Shown: piece by piece, positions 1 to 7,628 of the stretch
How the letters are laid out: each line of letters opens with the position of its first letter
Position numbering within the stretch: position 1 is the stretch's first letter
Origin: Dethiobacter sp.
GTDB lineage: Bacteria; Bacillota; Dethiobacteria; Dethiobacterales; Dethiobacteraceae
Direction: 5' to 3'
NCBI GenBank assembly: GCA_020725465.1
Contig: DYEY01000065.1
Span: 1-37,760 of the forward strand
Length of the DNA stretch: 37,760 bases
Position numbers and translations under genes: made by a program
Notes under the pieces: model-generated
The model's input: the letters and a program-made list of their open reading frames with translations, nothing else
Told to the model about the DNA's origin: nothing
Database searches by the model: none

Positions 1-1150
1 AAAGTTCTTTCAGGCTCTCGCTCATGCTGTTAAAAGAGTCAGCCAGCTGCCCGATTTCGTCCTGGCGCTTATTGACATCCACCTGCACGGTGAAATCGCC
101 CGCCGCCACCGTTTTGGCCACCCTGGCGATATTTTCAACAGGACGGGAAATGGTCAGCGCCATAAAGTAACCGGCTGCGCCGATAGCCAAAACCGCCAAA
201 AAGCCTATCAGCAGCATAAAGTTCCGCATAACCGACAACCCGGCTAACGCTTCAGCGCTGGCCACCTCAACCACCAAGCCTACCGGCTTCCGCCCAAGCG
301 TCAACACTTCCAGCACGCCCAGCACCTCTTCACCCAGGTGGTTCTTATATAAAGCGGTGTGTTCAAAAGACACATCGCGGCCATTGAGAGCGGGCCTTAG
401 CAGTTCCACCGCCTTGCTGCTGACGGTTTCCTTCAGGGCGGCATCGCTTTTGTATTTACCAAGCCTGGTGTTAGTCTGCAGCAGGCCGTCGGCGTCCACC
501 AGGTAGGCGTCGGCGCTTTGGCCCAGTTTATCCAGCCCCTGGTGCATAATCCGGGAGATGGTGTTATCGTTTAAAAGAAAACCAATGGTGCCAACCACCT
601 CACCAGCGCCGCCGCTGCGTACCGGAGCTGAAACCACCAGGGCGTTTTCGTTAATGATATTGGAAAAAAACAGCTCAGACCAGTTCAGGGTGCCCCGGAG
701 CGAAGTCTGAACGTAGTCGCGCCCAGACAAGTCAGCTCCCAGCACGCTCCGTTCAGTGCTGTAGACCACTTTCCCGGACAGGTCGGTGATAAAAATGAAA
801 TTCACCCCGTATTCCCTCACCGCCACCGGCAGGAAACTGTCCAGCATAGCCGTCCTTTCCGCCCAACTGCCATGGCCGGTGTCTCCACCTGCCGCCTTCA
901 GAATTATCAGGCTGCTGTAAACATCGTGGGTGGCGGCCAAAACCGACAATTCCGCTTCCTTTTTGCTTAAATAGTCACTTAAGCTTTGATCCAGGTTGGC
1001 GGCATACATTCTATTTGCATTGAAACTTAATTCCCTGATCTGGTTTGCGGAATTGTAATAGCTGATAAAACTGATGATTAACACCGGTATAAGCCCCACT
1101 AACATGAACAGACTGATTAGCTTTGTTTTAATGCTTGTCCTTTTAAACAT
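1..1150 (-). CDS. Methyl-accepting chemotaxis protein, N-terminal part (runs off the left edge)
   Basis: Reading the reverse strand from an ATG at 1150 gives an open frame of about 383 codons with no stop before the window edge, so the signalling end is missing. The start is preceded by GGGAGGAG. The protein begins with a short basic stretch and a membrane helix (about residues 8-30). An extracellular domain of roughly 250 residues follows, with the look of a double Cache ligand sensor (for example GGAGEVVGTIGFLL and SADAYLVDADGLL). A second membrane helix comes next (about 298-322), then a HAMP linker (SRPVENIARVAKTVAAGDFT and DEIGQLADSFNSM). In this family the absent C-terminal part would be the coiled-coil domain that controls CheA. 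Ligand unknown. Divergent from the small + strand gene at 1341. Confidence 0.9.
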   Translation of the reverse strand, partial: MFKRTSIKTKLISLFMLVGLIPVLIISFISYYNSANQIRELSFNANRMYAANLDQSLSDYLSKKEAELSVLAATHDVYSSLIILKAAGGDTGHGSWAERTAMLDSFLPVAVREYGVNFIFITDLSGKVVYSTERSVLGADLSGRDYVQTSLRGTLNWSELFFSNIINENALVVSAPVRSGGAGEVVGTIGFLLNDNTISRIMHQGLDKLGQSADAYLVDADGLLQTNTRLGKYKSDAALKETVSSKAVELLRPALNGRDVSFEHTALYKNHLGEEVLGVLEVLTLGRKPVGLVVEVASAEALAGLSVMRNFMLLIGFLAVLAIGAAGYFMALTISRPVENIARVAKTVAAGDFTVQVDVNKRQDEIGQLADSFNSMSESLKEL

Positions 1151-1289
1151 TGCGCTCCTCCCAAAAAATAAATTCTGTTTTTTTTATCGTCACAGAAAAT
1201 AAAAACTTAAGAGATTTAAAGCAAGCTACGCATCCAGCATGTTACTTAAACCAGAGCAAGTGGCGCAGGCTTGCAGGAATTACCTGATT

Positions 1290-1318
1290 TTGGACGAACA
1301 TGTATTATAATTTAATAT
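1290..1318 (+). promoter_or_regulatory. Putative sigma-A promoter of the heptad-repeat gene
   Basis: TTGGAC at 1290-1295 and TAATAT at 1313-1318 are separated by 17 bases, about 30 bases before the GTG start region of the downstream + strand gene. The region is AT-rich. Assigned by consensus only. Confidence 0.45.
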
Positions 1319-1340
1319 AAATACCCCCGGGAGCAAAAGG

Positions 1341-1676
1341 GTGGTTATAGTGAATAACGAAGAGAAAATTTTTTACTTGCTGGAGAAAATGTATATCGAT
1401 TTCAGCAAGCGGCTTGAAAACCTGGAAGCAGACTTGGCCGGCGTGAAAGCCGATTTGGTAGGCGCAAAATCCGATTTGGCCGGCGTGAAAGCCGATTTGG
1501 CTGAGGTCAAAGACAGATTAAGCTCCGTTAACAATATTGTTACCCGCATTGAAAACGATCATGGCCAGAAACTGGGTGTCCTGTTTGACGGGCACAGACT
1601 CAATTCTGAGAAGCTTGACCGGATCGAAGCAGAAGTGACCAAACACGAGGAGATTATTTTTAAACGCATCAAATAG
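1341..1676 (+). CDS. Small heptad-repeat coiled-coil protein of unknown function
   Basis: This is a 111-residue acidic/lysine-rich protein with no signal peptide or membrane segment. Residues 30-57 consist of four near-identical heptads (ADLAGVK, ADLVGAK, SDLAGVK, ADLAEVK). Further heptads follow (DRLSSVN onward), so most of the protein should form one long coiled coil. Two GTG starts are possible: 1341, preceded by GGGAG at a distance, or 1350, which sits better behind AAGGGTGG. I do not recognise a named family; similar repetitive coiled-coil proteins occur in related Clostridia. It stands alone between the divergent chemotaxis gene and the tRNA pair. Confidence 0.7.
   Translation: MVIVNNEEKIFYLLEKMYIDFSKRLENLEADLAGVKADLVGAKSDLAGVKADLAEVKDRLSSVNNIVTRIENDHGQKLGVLFDGHRLNSEKLDRIEAEVTKHEEIIFKRIK
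1428..1511 (+). repeat. Four tandem 21-bp units inside the coiled-coil gene
   Basis: Units at 1428-1448, 1449-1469, 1470-1490 and 1491-1511 each encode one heptad of the form (A/S)DL-x-x-x-K. Units 1 and 3 encode the same last six residues (DLAGVK). The in-frame 7-codon period means copy number can change without breaking the frame. Confidence 0.85.
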
Positions 1677-1723
1677 AGAGGCGCATTTGCCGCTTTATTG
1701 GCAATGCAAAAAGAGAAAAAGCA

Positions 1724-1752
1724 AAACCGCGAGGGTAAAACCCTGGCGGTTT
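1724..1752 (-). terminator. Rho-independent terminator after the tRNA pair
   Basis: AAACCGC (1724-1730) pairs with GCGGTTT (1746-1752), and AGGGT with ACCCT inside, with one G/G mismatch and a 3-base loop. On the minus strand the hairpin is followed by TTTTGCTTTTTCTC, so it should end the tRNA transcript. It may also act on the + strand gene ending at 1676. Confidence 0.75.
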
Positions 1753-1763
1753 CTGTGTTTCTA

Positions 1764-1838
1764 TGGTGGGGCTAAGTGGTTTCGAACCACCGGCCTCCTG
1801 AATGTGAGTCAGGCGCTCTCCCGCTGAGCTATAGCCCC
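1764..1838 (-). tRNA. tRNA-Val (CAC)
   Basis: The reverse strand folds as a standard cloverleaf with acceptor stem GGGGCTA/TAGCCCC, D-arm GCTCAGCGGGAGAGC, TTCGAAA in the T-arm and an encoded CCA end. The seven-base anticodon loop is CTCACAT, which gives anticodon CAC, reading the valine codon GUG. The second tRNA gene lies 8 bases upstream, so the two are probably cotranscribed. Confidence 0.95.
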
Positions 1839-1846
1839 GTTAAGTC

Positions 1847-1922
1847 TGGTGGACGTGAGGGGACTCGAACCCCTGACCTCTTGAATGCGAGCCAAGCGCT
1901 CTCCCGGCTGAGCTACACGCCC
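1847..1922 (-). tRNA. tRNA-Ala (CGC)
   Basis: Cloverleaf on the minus strand with acceptor GGGCGTG/CACGTCC. This contains the G3-U70 wobble that is the alanine identity element. The anticodon loop is CTCGCAT, giving anticodon CGC (codon GCG). The T-arm is GGGGTTCGAGTCCCC and CCA is encoded. It is the first gene of the tRNA pair. Confidence 0.95.
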
Positions 1923-1935
1923 TGGTGCGTAATAC

Positions 1936-1964
1936 ATTGTACAACATTAACGGGAAAAAATCAA
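1936..1964 (-). promoter_or_regulatory. Promoter of the tRNA-Ala/tRNA-Val unit
   Basis: On the minus strand TTGATT (1959-1964) and TACAAT (1936-1941) are separated by exactly 17 bases. The -10 box ends 13 bases before the 5' end of mature tRNA-Ala. Confidence 0.6.
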
Positions 1965-1995
1965 GGGACGGGAAACCGGGAAACGCGCTGACCAT

Positions 1996-2643
1996 CTAAA
2001 TAAGCCATTTCCCCTTAAAGCGCAGGCGCTCAAAGGAGTGGATATCTTCTTCACTGACTTGGCTACCGATACGGACGGAGAGCAGGTTAGCGGGATGGCA
2101 GGCGATGTCGGGGTCATCAGTGGTCTTGGTAACAAAACCGGGAGCGGCCAGGAGTTTCTCCATCATATCGCGGTACTCAAACAGAGCCAGGTTGGTGTTT
2201 TGTAAATCCCAGCACCAGTAGCATTCCAGGCTTACAATGATTCTGTCTTCCAGGCTGCCTGTTACAAAAGGTATGGATACCAGTTCCTTGCTGATGCCAA
2301 GGCCTCTCCAGTGGCGGGACACTTCCAGGGCCCCCAGTTCCAGCAGGCAGGCCATCCCTGATTGGGCCCAGCGTTCAAATTCAGGGTAGTGAAAAGTAAT
2401 ATAACCCACAATAGTATCTTCATTTTGGGCCACAAAAACCAAACCCTCGGGCAGTCCCGCAATATCTATAAGGGCCAGGTGCTGTTCATGCGGCCGGCGG
2501 AACCTGGACAAACCTTCGCACATAACAAGGTTGCGCAGGCAATCCTGTGTGACGGGTCCTTTTACCTGGATAATGCCACGCTCTGAGTACAGTATTTTTG
2601 TGATCAGTTGGGGCTTGGATTTTAAGCTGTTGACGGTTTGCAT
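1996..2643 (-). CDS. acuA: AcuA-type GNAT protein acetyltransferase
   Basis: The protein is 215 residues with start ATG at 2643, chosen because GGGGTG lies six bases before it and because the promoter's expected transcription start falls near 2675. That makes the longer open frame leaderless. Sequence along the whole length follows Bacillus AcuA: SRFRRPHEQHLALIDIAGLP, EDTIVGYITF, LELGALEVSRHWRGLGISKE (acetyl-CoA-binding GNAT core), YWCWDLQ, EYRDMMEKLL, TTDDPDIACHPANLL. In B. subtilis AcuA acetylates and inactivates the AMP-forming acetyl-CoA synthetase AcsA. Here neither acuB nor acuC nor an acs gene is adjacent, so its target is inferred. It has its own promoter and sits apart from its neighbours. 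Confidence 0.85.
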   Translation of the reverse strand: MQTVNSLKSKPQLITKILYSERGIIQVKGPVTQDCLRNLVMCEGLSRFRRPHEQHLALIDIAGLPEGLVFVAQNEDTIVGYITFHYPEFERWAQSGMACLLELGALEVSRHWRGLGISKELVSIPFVTGSLEDRIIVSLECYWCWDLQNTNLALFEYRDMMEKLLAAPGFVTKTTDDPDIACHPANLLSVRIGSQVSEEDIHSFERLRFKGKWLI

Positions 2644-2681
2644 ATTATCACCCCGTAACCGGTACATATTCATCCAAATTA

Positions 2682-2710
2682 AGTATATACTATTAAATTA
2701 AATAGTTCAA
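2682..2710 (-). promoter_or_regulatory. Sigma-A promoter of acuA
   Basis: Minus-strand TTGAAC (2705-2710) and TATACT (2682-2687) with a 17-base AT-only-like spacer. Transcription would begin near 2675. Confidence 0.65.
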
Positions 2711-2769
2711 TATTTCACATAGTATTTGTAATTTTAAAAATAATTTTAATTTTTTATCACAGGGAGCAC

Positions 2770-2808
2770 GATAAAAAGGCCGCATCCCGTGGTAGGGTGC
2801 GGCCTTTC
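2770..2808 (-). terminator. Terminator of the amidohydrolase gene
   Basis: AAAGGCCGCA pairs with TGCGGCCTTT around a short interior (2775-2807). On the minus strand it is followed by TTTTTAT. The gene's stop codon touches the base of the stem. Confidence 0.85.
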
Positions 2809-3613
2809 ATGAATTAAGGAAGTTCAGGGCGTTCTCATACAGGATTTTTCTTTTGAAACTGTGGTCCCAGGGCAGGCTGCTGATTTGGTCCAGGACTTCC
2901 TTCAGATCATGACAAATAAGGGGGAAGTCACTGCCATAAAGGACCCGGCCGGGGAACCTCTCTTCGGTGGCTGCCACCAGTTGGCCGGAGTCGGCAAATA
3001 GGGGGTTGCCAAGGATAAAAGCTGTGTCCAGGTAAATCCCGGGGTATTTGTCCATCAGGCGCCAGAAGTCCTGGTTGTCAGGGAGTCCAAGGTGGGCAAC
3101 CTGAATTTTTAAGCGGGGGAAGTGGTGAAGCACGGCCTGCAGCCGGTCCGCACCCAGGTAGTCGCTTTTGCTGGGAAAAGAACTGATATGCATGACCATG
3201 GCCTTGCCTCTTTCCTCTACTCCCCGGTACACAGGAAAAAAGCGGGGATCTTCGGGGAAGTAACGCTGGACGTTAAAGTGCAACTTAAAGCCGGCAAAGT
3301 TCCAGTCTTCCAGGCAGGTCCGCACCAAAGCTTCAGGTTCGGGGTCTTCAGGATGAAAGCAGGCAAAAGGGACCAGTTCGGCATTTTCACGGCAGAGACC
3401 GGCGGCCCAGCGGTTTAATTCATGGGCCATTCCGGCCCTGTGGGCATAAAGCAAGAGGAAACCTTTTTGCAAACCGTTTTTTTTCAGATATTGCAGAGCT
3501 TCCGGAATGTCCTTCCGATAAGGAAAGTGCCAGTTAATCCTGTCAAAGTAGCTGAAAATGGCGCTCATAAGTTTTTCAGGATACAGGTGAATATGGGCAT
3601 CGATATGTTCCAT
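2807..3613 (-). CDS. Amidohydrolase (Amidohydro_2 family, TIM-barrel metal hydrolase)
   Basis: A 268-residue cytosolic protein. The N-terminal DAHIH (residues 5-9) gives the first metal-ligand pair. Further family landmarks are GFKLHFN, VMHISSFPS (metal-site His), QVAHLGLP (second His) and YGSDFP (226-231, the conserved Asp at the end of the last strand). These place it with the decarboxylase/lactonase-type amidohydrolases of Pfam Amidohydro_2; the substrate cannot be told. Start ATG at 3613 follows GGGGGAACAA. It is monocistronic, with its own promoter and terminator, and divergent from the TPR gene. Confidence 0.85.
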   Translation of the reverse strand: MEHIDAHIHLYPEKLMSAIFSYFDRINWHFPYRKDIPEALQYLKKNGLQKGFLLLYAHRAGMAHELNRWAAGLCRENAELVPFACFHPEDPEPEALVRTCLEDWNFAGFKLHFNVQRYFPEDPRFFPVYRGVEERGKAMVMHISSFPSKSDYLGADRLQAVLHHFPRLKIQVAHLGLPDNQDFWRLMDKYPGIYLDTAFILGNPLFADSGQLVAATEERFPGRVLYGSDFPLICHDLKEVLDQISSLPWDHSFKRKILYENALNFLNS

Positions 3614-3640
3614 TTGTTCCCCCGGGGTGCAGTTTTATTT

Positions 3641-3669
3641 ATTATAACCGTGTGTTGCGCAGGTTTCAA
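3641..3669 (-). promoter_or_regulatory. Sigma-A promoter of the amidohydrolase gene
   Basis: Minus-strand TTGAAA (3664-3669), a 17-base spacer and a perfect TATAAT (3641-3646). Confidence 0.75.
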
Positions 3670-3684
3670 GGTAATTTAGGTTGC

Positions 3685-3713
3685 TTTACCATCCCGGCCG
3701 GATAATTTATAAT
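3685..3713 (+). promoter_or_regulatory. Promoter of the TPR membrane protein gene
   Basis: TTTACC (3685-3690) and a perfect TATAAT (3708-3713) are 17 bases apart, 27 bases before the ATG at 3740. It is arranged back-to-back with the amidohydrolase promoter. Confidence 0.6.
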
Positions 3714-3739
3714 TAGGGTGAGCGACAGGAGGTGGTGTT

Positions 3740-4495
3740 ATGGGGACGGAAAAAAAAGAAAAAGACCTTTCTCCTCTTGAAATTCCCTGGCCCAAAGAAC
3801 TGTCCTCCGGACTGGGACCCGGCCTGCTTTGGGCAGGCAGCATTTTTGTGCTGATGCTCTGGGATTGGCGGCTGGCCGTTTTGTCGGCGGCGGGCATGCT
3901 GTTCTTTTTCCATAGCCAGCGGCACTCCCCGGTGGGGCGCGCCCGCAGGCATTATGTGCAGGGGCGGCTGGCTTACCGCAGGGGTAATATCCAGTCAGCC
4001 CTGGCTGATTTCCGGCAGGTTCTGGAGATAATGCCGCAAGCCGGAGCAATTTATCCGGTAGTAGGTGATATTTATTTCCGGTTGGGCGATATTGGCAAGG
4101 CCAGGAAAACTTACCGGCAGTATTTTCACCTGAGGGGAAACGATCACCAGACAAGGATCTGGTATGCAGGCAAGCTGATGGAGCATGCACTGTTTGCCGA
4201 AGCGGCGGAAGAATTAAAAAAGTTGCCGGACAAGGTGAAAAGCGACCTGCAGGTGGTGAACCTGCTGGCGGTGAGCCTGCTAAAAACCAAAGACAGCAAA
4301 GGGGCCCTGGCAGTGTTGGAGAGAGCGGAGGTCACTATGGACGGCACCTCTGAACACCAGCTGGCCGCCCGCTACCTCTTGGGAAGGGCATATTTATCAG
4401 CCGGTGAAAAAGAGAAAGCCAAGGCCACCCTGCGCAGATTGGAGCAGGACAGCCCAGGCTACGAAGATACTCCGCGCCTGCTGGCAAGACTGTAA
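3740..4495 (+). CDS. Membrane-anchored tetratricopeptide-repeat protein
   Basis: A 251-residue protein with start ATG at 3740 behind an exact AGGAGGTGG. Residues about 25-55 form one or two membrane helices (GPGLLWAGSIFVLML, LAVLSAAGMLFFF). They are followed by helical repeats in the TPR style: GRLAYRRGNIQSALADFRQV, VVGDIYFRLGDIGKARKTY, YLLGRAYLSAGEKEKAKATL. Such proteins usually serve as scaffolds for protein complexes at the membrane; no partner is suggested by the neighbours. It ends in a hairpin shared with the convergent Spo0E-like gene. Confidence 0.8.
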   Translation: MGTEKKEKDLSPLEIPWPKELSSGLGPGLLWAGSIFVLMLWDWRLAVLSAAGMLFFFHSQRHSPVGRARRHYVQGRLAYRRGNIQSALADFRQVLEIMPQAGAIYPVVGDIYFRLGDIGKARKTYRQYFHLRGNDHQTRIWYAGKLMEHALFAEAAEELKKLPDKVKSDLQVVNLLAVSLLKTKDSKGALAVLERAEVTMDGTSEHQLAARYLLGRAYLSAGEKEKAKATLRRLEQDSPGYEDTPRLLARL

Positions 4496-4502
4496 GCAAA
4501 GG

Positions 4503-4530
4503 GAAAGACGCTTATTTAAGCGTCTTTATC
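4503..4530. terminator. Bidirectional terminator between convergent genes
   Basis: AAAGACGCTT ATTT AAGCGTCTTT forms a 9-10 bp stem with T-rich flank on both strands. The stop codon of the minus-strand Spo0E-like gene lies inside the stem. Confidence 0.7.
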
Positions 4531-4701
4531 TTTACAGGCAAGCATTTCGTTCAGCTGCTGCTGCATAAAGTCGTTAATCAGGCGGTCCACCAGTTCGCTC
4601 TGACGGAGTGTCCTCTCGTCGGAAAAGCCCCATCGCCTGGCCGCAATGGATAACCGCTCTCTTTCCCGGTCTATTAACGTAATTTGCCGAACTTGTGCCA
4701 T
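4516..4701 (-). CDS. Spo0E-like aspartyl-phosphate phosphatase
   Basis: The protein is 61 residues when started at ATG 4699-4701, which is preceded by GGAGG at ideal spacing. The longer open frame upstream has no ribosome site. The sequence is a helix-turn-helix hairpin: ERERLSIAARRWGFSDE, then LRQSELVDRLINDF. This matches the Spo0E-family pattern of a first helix, a G-x-x-D/E turn and a second helix with S-(Q/E)-x-(L/V)-D-x-L-I. Family members dephosphorylate phospho-Spo0A and delay sporulation. Assignment is by motif only. Confidence 0.65.
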   Translation of the reverse strand: MAQVRQITLIDRERERLSIAARRWGFSDERTLRQSELVDRLINDFMQQQLNEMLACKDKDA

Positions 4702-4800
4702 TTTTTCCTCCATAGATGATTTTATAATACGTGTGTATATTGTGTATATTACGACACCTAATACCATATTCCTTCCTTCAATAGCATATTTTAGCAACAT

Positions 4801-5529
4801 TTAAGAAATTTTTCTTATCAGGATAAAAGGTGTCTGTTCACGGCTTTGTCCGGCGGGGTTGTCCCTGATCAGACCGGCCAGGAAAGTGTCATCATAAGGC
4901 ATTTCGCGGTTTTTGCCAAGAATTTCGATGTTCAGGTCATTGGCGTCCACTATCATGCAATCGATACCGTACCTGTCTTTTATCTGCTGGCAGACCCGGT
5001 CAGGTTCAGCGGGAGCCAGGATTCCTTTGTCAGCATAGTACTCCCAGCCCACCACGCAGAAACCATCGATATTCCGGACGTTTTTGCCGAGGAAACTGTA
5101 GAAAAGCCCGCGTTTTCCCAACAGTTTGCCCACAGCAGAAAGCACTGCGGCAAAAAGTACCCTCCACCAACCGCAGAGATCAATGGCGGTCTGCATCTTG
5201 TATACGTTGTCCATGGCCGGCCCCGCCGGGTTTTTCATGGCGAAACGGGACAGGATGCGGGCCAGCAAGCTTACCCTTACCTGGTCTTTGTACCGGACCT
5301 GTCCCTGGCAGAGGGCAATCACCTTCTCCCCCATGGACAGTATATCTCCCTCACGGTAGTGGGGTAAAACGTATTTCTCAACCAGGTCAAAGTAACTCTC
5401 CCCCACCTCAACAAAATGAGTACGGATGGGATACCGGTTAAAAGACTGGCCTCCCACTTCCCTGGTCAACTGCCGGCCTGGATTGGGTTGCAGTTCCGCC
5501 ATAGCTCCCGCTGTCGTCACATCGTTCAC
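4801..5529 (-). CDS. Coenzyme F420:L-glutamate ligase-like protein (CofE family domain)
   Basis: A 242-residue protein with start ATG at 5529 behind GAGGTGAACG. It carries the F420_ligase fold signature: YPIRTHFVEVGESYFDLVEKYV, GDILSMGEKVIALCQGQ, then a long insertion around residues 110-160 and DRYGIDCMIVDANDLNIEIL. In archaea and actinobacteria the family adds glutamate to F420-0. Many Clostridia carry divergent members without proven F420 synthesis, and nothing nearby (fbiA/cofD, cofG/H) points to it here. No transmembrane signal except a weakly hydrophobic region near WWRVLFAAVLSAVG. Function uncertain, family fairly sure. Confidence 0.65.
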   Translation of the reverse strand: MNDVTTAGAMAELQPNPGRQLTREVGGQSFNRYPIRTHFVEVGESYFDLVEKYVLPHYREGDILSMGEKVIALCQGQVRYKDQVRVSLLARILSRFAMKNPAGPAMDNVYKMQTAIDLCGWWRVLFAAVLSAVGKLLGKRGLFYSFLGKNVRNIDGFCVVGWEYYADKGILAPAEPDRVCQQIKDRYGIDCMIVDANDLNIEILGKNREMPYDDTFLAGLIRDNPAGQSREQTPFILIRKIS

Positions 5530-5620
5530 CTCGCGGTATGATTTCGACTATTATCGCCTGATTCCTGCAAGGAGCCAGGCATAAAGATATCATGCCCACC
5601 AACAGGTAATTTATTCCATC

Positions 5621-5665
5621 AATAACAGCAAGAGCCCAGGCAGCACCCGGGCTCTTGCTGTTATT
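5621..5665 (-). terminator. Long perfect hairpin at the end of the peptide-transporter operon
   Basis: Seventeen bases at 5621-5637 (ending AAGAGCCC) pair perfectly with 5649-5665 around an 11-base loop. The stop codon of the last ABC gene (5661-5663) lies in the stem. The minus-strand tail is only moderately T-rich (TTATTGATGG), so it may protect the mRNA 3' end as much as terminate. Confidence 0.65.
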
Positions 5666-6632
5666 TCTCCAGCAGGTGGCATGCTGCGGAGTGGCCTGGT
5701 CCGACGATGCGCATGGCCGGTTCCTCAGAAAGGCAGCGGTCAAAAACCTTGGGGCAACGGGTACGGAAACGGCAGCCGGAAGGAGGGTTGAGCGGGCTTG
5801 GCACATCACCTTTCAGGATAATCCGCTCCTTCTTTGCCGTTGGGTCAGGAACGGGGATGGCGGAGAGCAGTGCCTGCGTATAGGGGTGCCGCGGTGAGTT
5901 GTACAGGTCGTGTTTGCCGGCCAGCTCCATGATTTTACCCAGGTACATAACCGCGATCCGGTCGCTACAGTGCTTTACCACGCTCAAATCATGGGCGATG
6001 AAGATGTAGGTGAGTGCCAGTTTTTTCTGCAGGTCTTTAAGCAGGTTGATAATCTGTGCCTGGATGGAGACATCAAGCGCAGATACCGGCTCGTCGCAGA
6101 TGATTAGTGAGGGTTCCAGCGCCAGTGCCCTGGCCATCACGATACGCTGGCGCTGGCCACCGCTGAATTCGTGCGGGTAGCGGCGCATATGGGAGGGGGA
6201 CAGGCCCACCAGGTCCAACAGGTTGGCTACCCGCTCGGTCAGTTCACTTTTGGTTTTGGCCAACCCGTGTACATATATGGGTTCTCCCAGGGCACGGCCG
6301 ATGGTCATCTGCGGGTTGAGTGAGCCAAAAGGGTCCTGAAAGACAATCTGCATTTCCCGTCGCAGGGGCAGAAATTGTTTTTGGCTGAGTTTTTCGATAT
6401 TTTGGCCCTTATATTTAATCTCGCCGGCGGTGGCCGGTATCAGGCGGAGGATGGTGCGTCCCACGGTGGATTTGCCACACCCGCTCTCTCCCACCAGACC
6501 CAGTGTTTCACCCTGCGCCAGGGTAAAATCTATGCCGTCCACAGCCCTGACCAGGCCGGCTTTTTCAGAGCCGCTACCCCGGCCCACAGCGAAATATTTT
6601 TTTAGTCCTTTAACTTCCAAAAGAGCGGTCAT
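5661..6632 (-). CDS. Oligopeptide/dipeptide ABC transporter ATP-binding protein (OppF/DppF type)
   Basis: A 323-residue ATPase. Walker [10 protein letters not shown] is at 48-56, the Q-loop is [11 protein letters not shown], the ABC signature FSGGQRQR is at 156-163 and Walker B LIICDEP is near 176-182. The D-loop (SALD) and H-loop (IAHDLSVV) follow. The C-terminal oligopeptide-transporter extension has [15 protein letters not shown], a cysteine pattern typical of this subfamily. The ATG at 6630-6632 overlaps the stop of the preceding ATPase by one base (TGATG), so translation is coupled. With its partner it energises uptake of peptides or a related solute. Confidence 0.95.
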   Translation of the reverse strand: MTALLEVKGLKKYFAVGRGSGSEKAGLVRAVDGIDFTLAQGETLGLVGESGCGKSTVGRTILRLIPATAGEIKYKGQNIEKLSQKQFLPLRREMQIVFQDPFGSLNPQMTIGRALGEPIYVHGLAKTKSELTERVANLLDLVGLSPSHMRRYPHEFSGGQRQRIVMARALALEPSLIICDEPVSALDVSIQAQIINLLKDLQKKLALTYIFIAHDLSVVKHCSDRIAVMYLGKIMELAGKHDLYNSPRHPYTQALLSAIPVPDPTAKKERIILKGDVPSPLNPPSGCRFRTRCPKVFDRCLSEEPAMRIVGPGHSAACHLLEK

Positions 6633-7606
6633 CAGATCACCCCTTCCCGGTACAACCAGCAGCGCACCTTGCGGCCGTCAGCTTTAATGAGCGGCGGTTC
6701 TTCTTCCAGGCAGATGTCCAGGCGGCAGGTGCAGCGCGGGTTGAAGCGGCATCCCCGCGGCAGATTGAGCAGGTTTGGCACTACGCCGGGGATGACATTG
6801 AGCTTTTCCTGGTCCAGGTTAAGACGGGGGATGGAGGCCAGCAACCCTTGGGTATAAGGATGGAGCGGCCGGCCGAACAAGCCGTCCACGGGAGCTTCTT
6901 CCACCACCACGCCGGCGTACATCACCACCACCCGCTTTACCACTTCGGCCACCACACCCAGGTCGTGAGTGATAATCATGATAGCCATACCCAGCTCTTC
7001 CTGCAAGCGGTTGAGCAGGTCCAGGATCTGGGCCTGGATGGTGACGTCCAGGGCGGTGGTAGGCTCGTCGGCGATAAGCAGGGCCGGCTCACAGGCCAGG
7101 GCCATGGCAATCATAGCCCGCTGGCGCATGCCGCCGGAAAGCTGGTGCGGGTAGTCGTCAACCCTTTTTTGAGGGGAGGGTATCTGGACCAGGTCGAGCA
7201 TTTCAATGGACCGGGCCCGGGCTGCCTTTTTACCCAGCTTCTGGTGCAGTTCAACCGCCTCTGCAATCTGCTGGCCGATGGTAAATACAGGATTCAGAGA
7301 GGTCATTGGTTCCTGAAATATCATGGAAATTTCATTGCCCCTGATTTTATACATTTCTTCCTGGGTCAGGGACAGGATGTCTTTGCCGTTAAACTGCAAT
7401 TTATCTGCTTTAATTTGCCCGGGCGGGCAGGGAATCAGGCGCATGATACTCATGGCCGTAACACTTTTACCGCATCCGGATTCGCCCACCATACCGATAA
7501 ATTCACCGCGGTCAATGGTCAGGTCCAGCCCGTCAACCGCTTTGACATCGCCGTCATAGGTGTGGAACGTAGTTCTTAAATTTAAAGCCAGTAATAACTC
7601 TGACAA
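6632..7606 (-). CDS. Oligopeptide/dipeptide ABC transporter ATP-binding protein (OppD/DppD type)
   Basis: A 324-residue ATPase with Walker A GESGCGKS (41-48), Q-loop [11 protein letters not shown], signature [15 protein letters not shown] and Walker [13 protein letters not shown]. The C-terminal family extension is [15 protein letters not shown]; its clustered cysteines could hold an iron-sulfur cluster, as reported for some DppD-like proteins. Start is TTG at 7606, preceded by GAAAGG/GAAGG; no ATG is better placed. Only 22 bases separate it from the permease upstream. Forms the ATPase heterodimer with the next gene. Confidence 0.95.
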   Translation of the reverse strand: MSELLLALNLRTTFHTYDGDVKAVDGLDLTIDRGEFIGMVGESGCGKSVTAMSIMRLIPCPPGQIKADKLQFNGKDILSLTQEEMYKIRGNEISMIFQEPMTSLNPVFTIGQQIAEAVELHQKLGKKAARARSIEMLDLVQIPSPQKRVDDYPHQLSGGMRQRAMIAMALACEPALLIADEPTTALDVTIQAQILDLLNRLQEELGMAIMIITHDLGVVAEVVKRVVVMYAGVVVEEAPVDGLFGRPLHPYTQGLLASIPRLNLDQEKLNVIPGVVPNLLNLPRGCRFNPRCTCRLDICLEEEPPLIKADGRKVRCWLYREGVI

Positions 7607-7628
7607 TTGCCTTCACACCTTTCTGCGG

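Noticed and set aside
1776-1991. 71-codon open frame over the tRNA genes
   Set aside because: It is a translation of the tRNA pair on the opposite strand, a common false gene call.
6848-7579. 243-codon open frame on the plus strand
   Set aside because: Antisense to the OppD-type ATPase; His-rich, low complexity, no start context.
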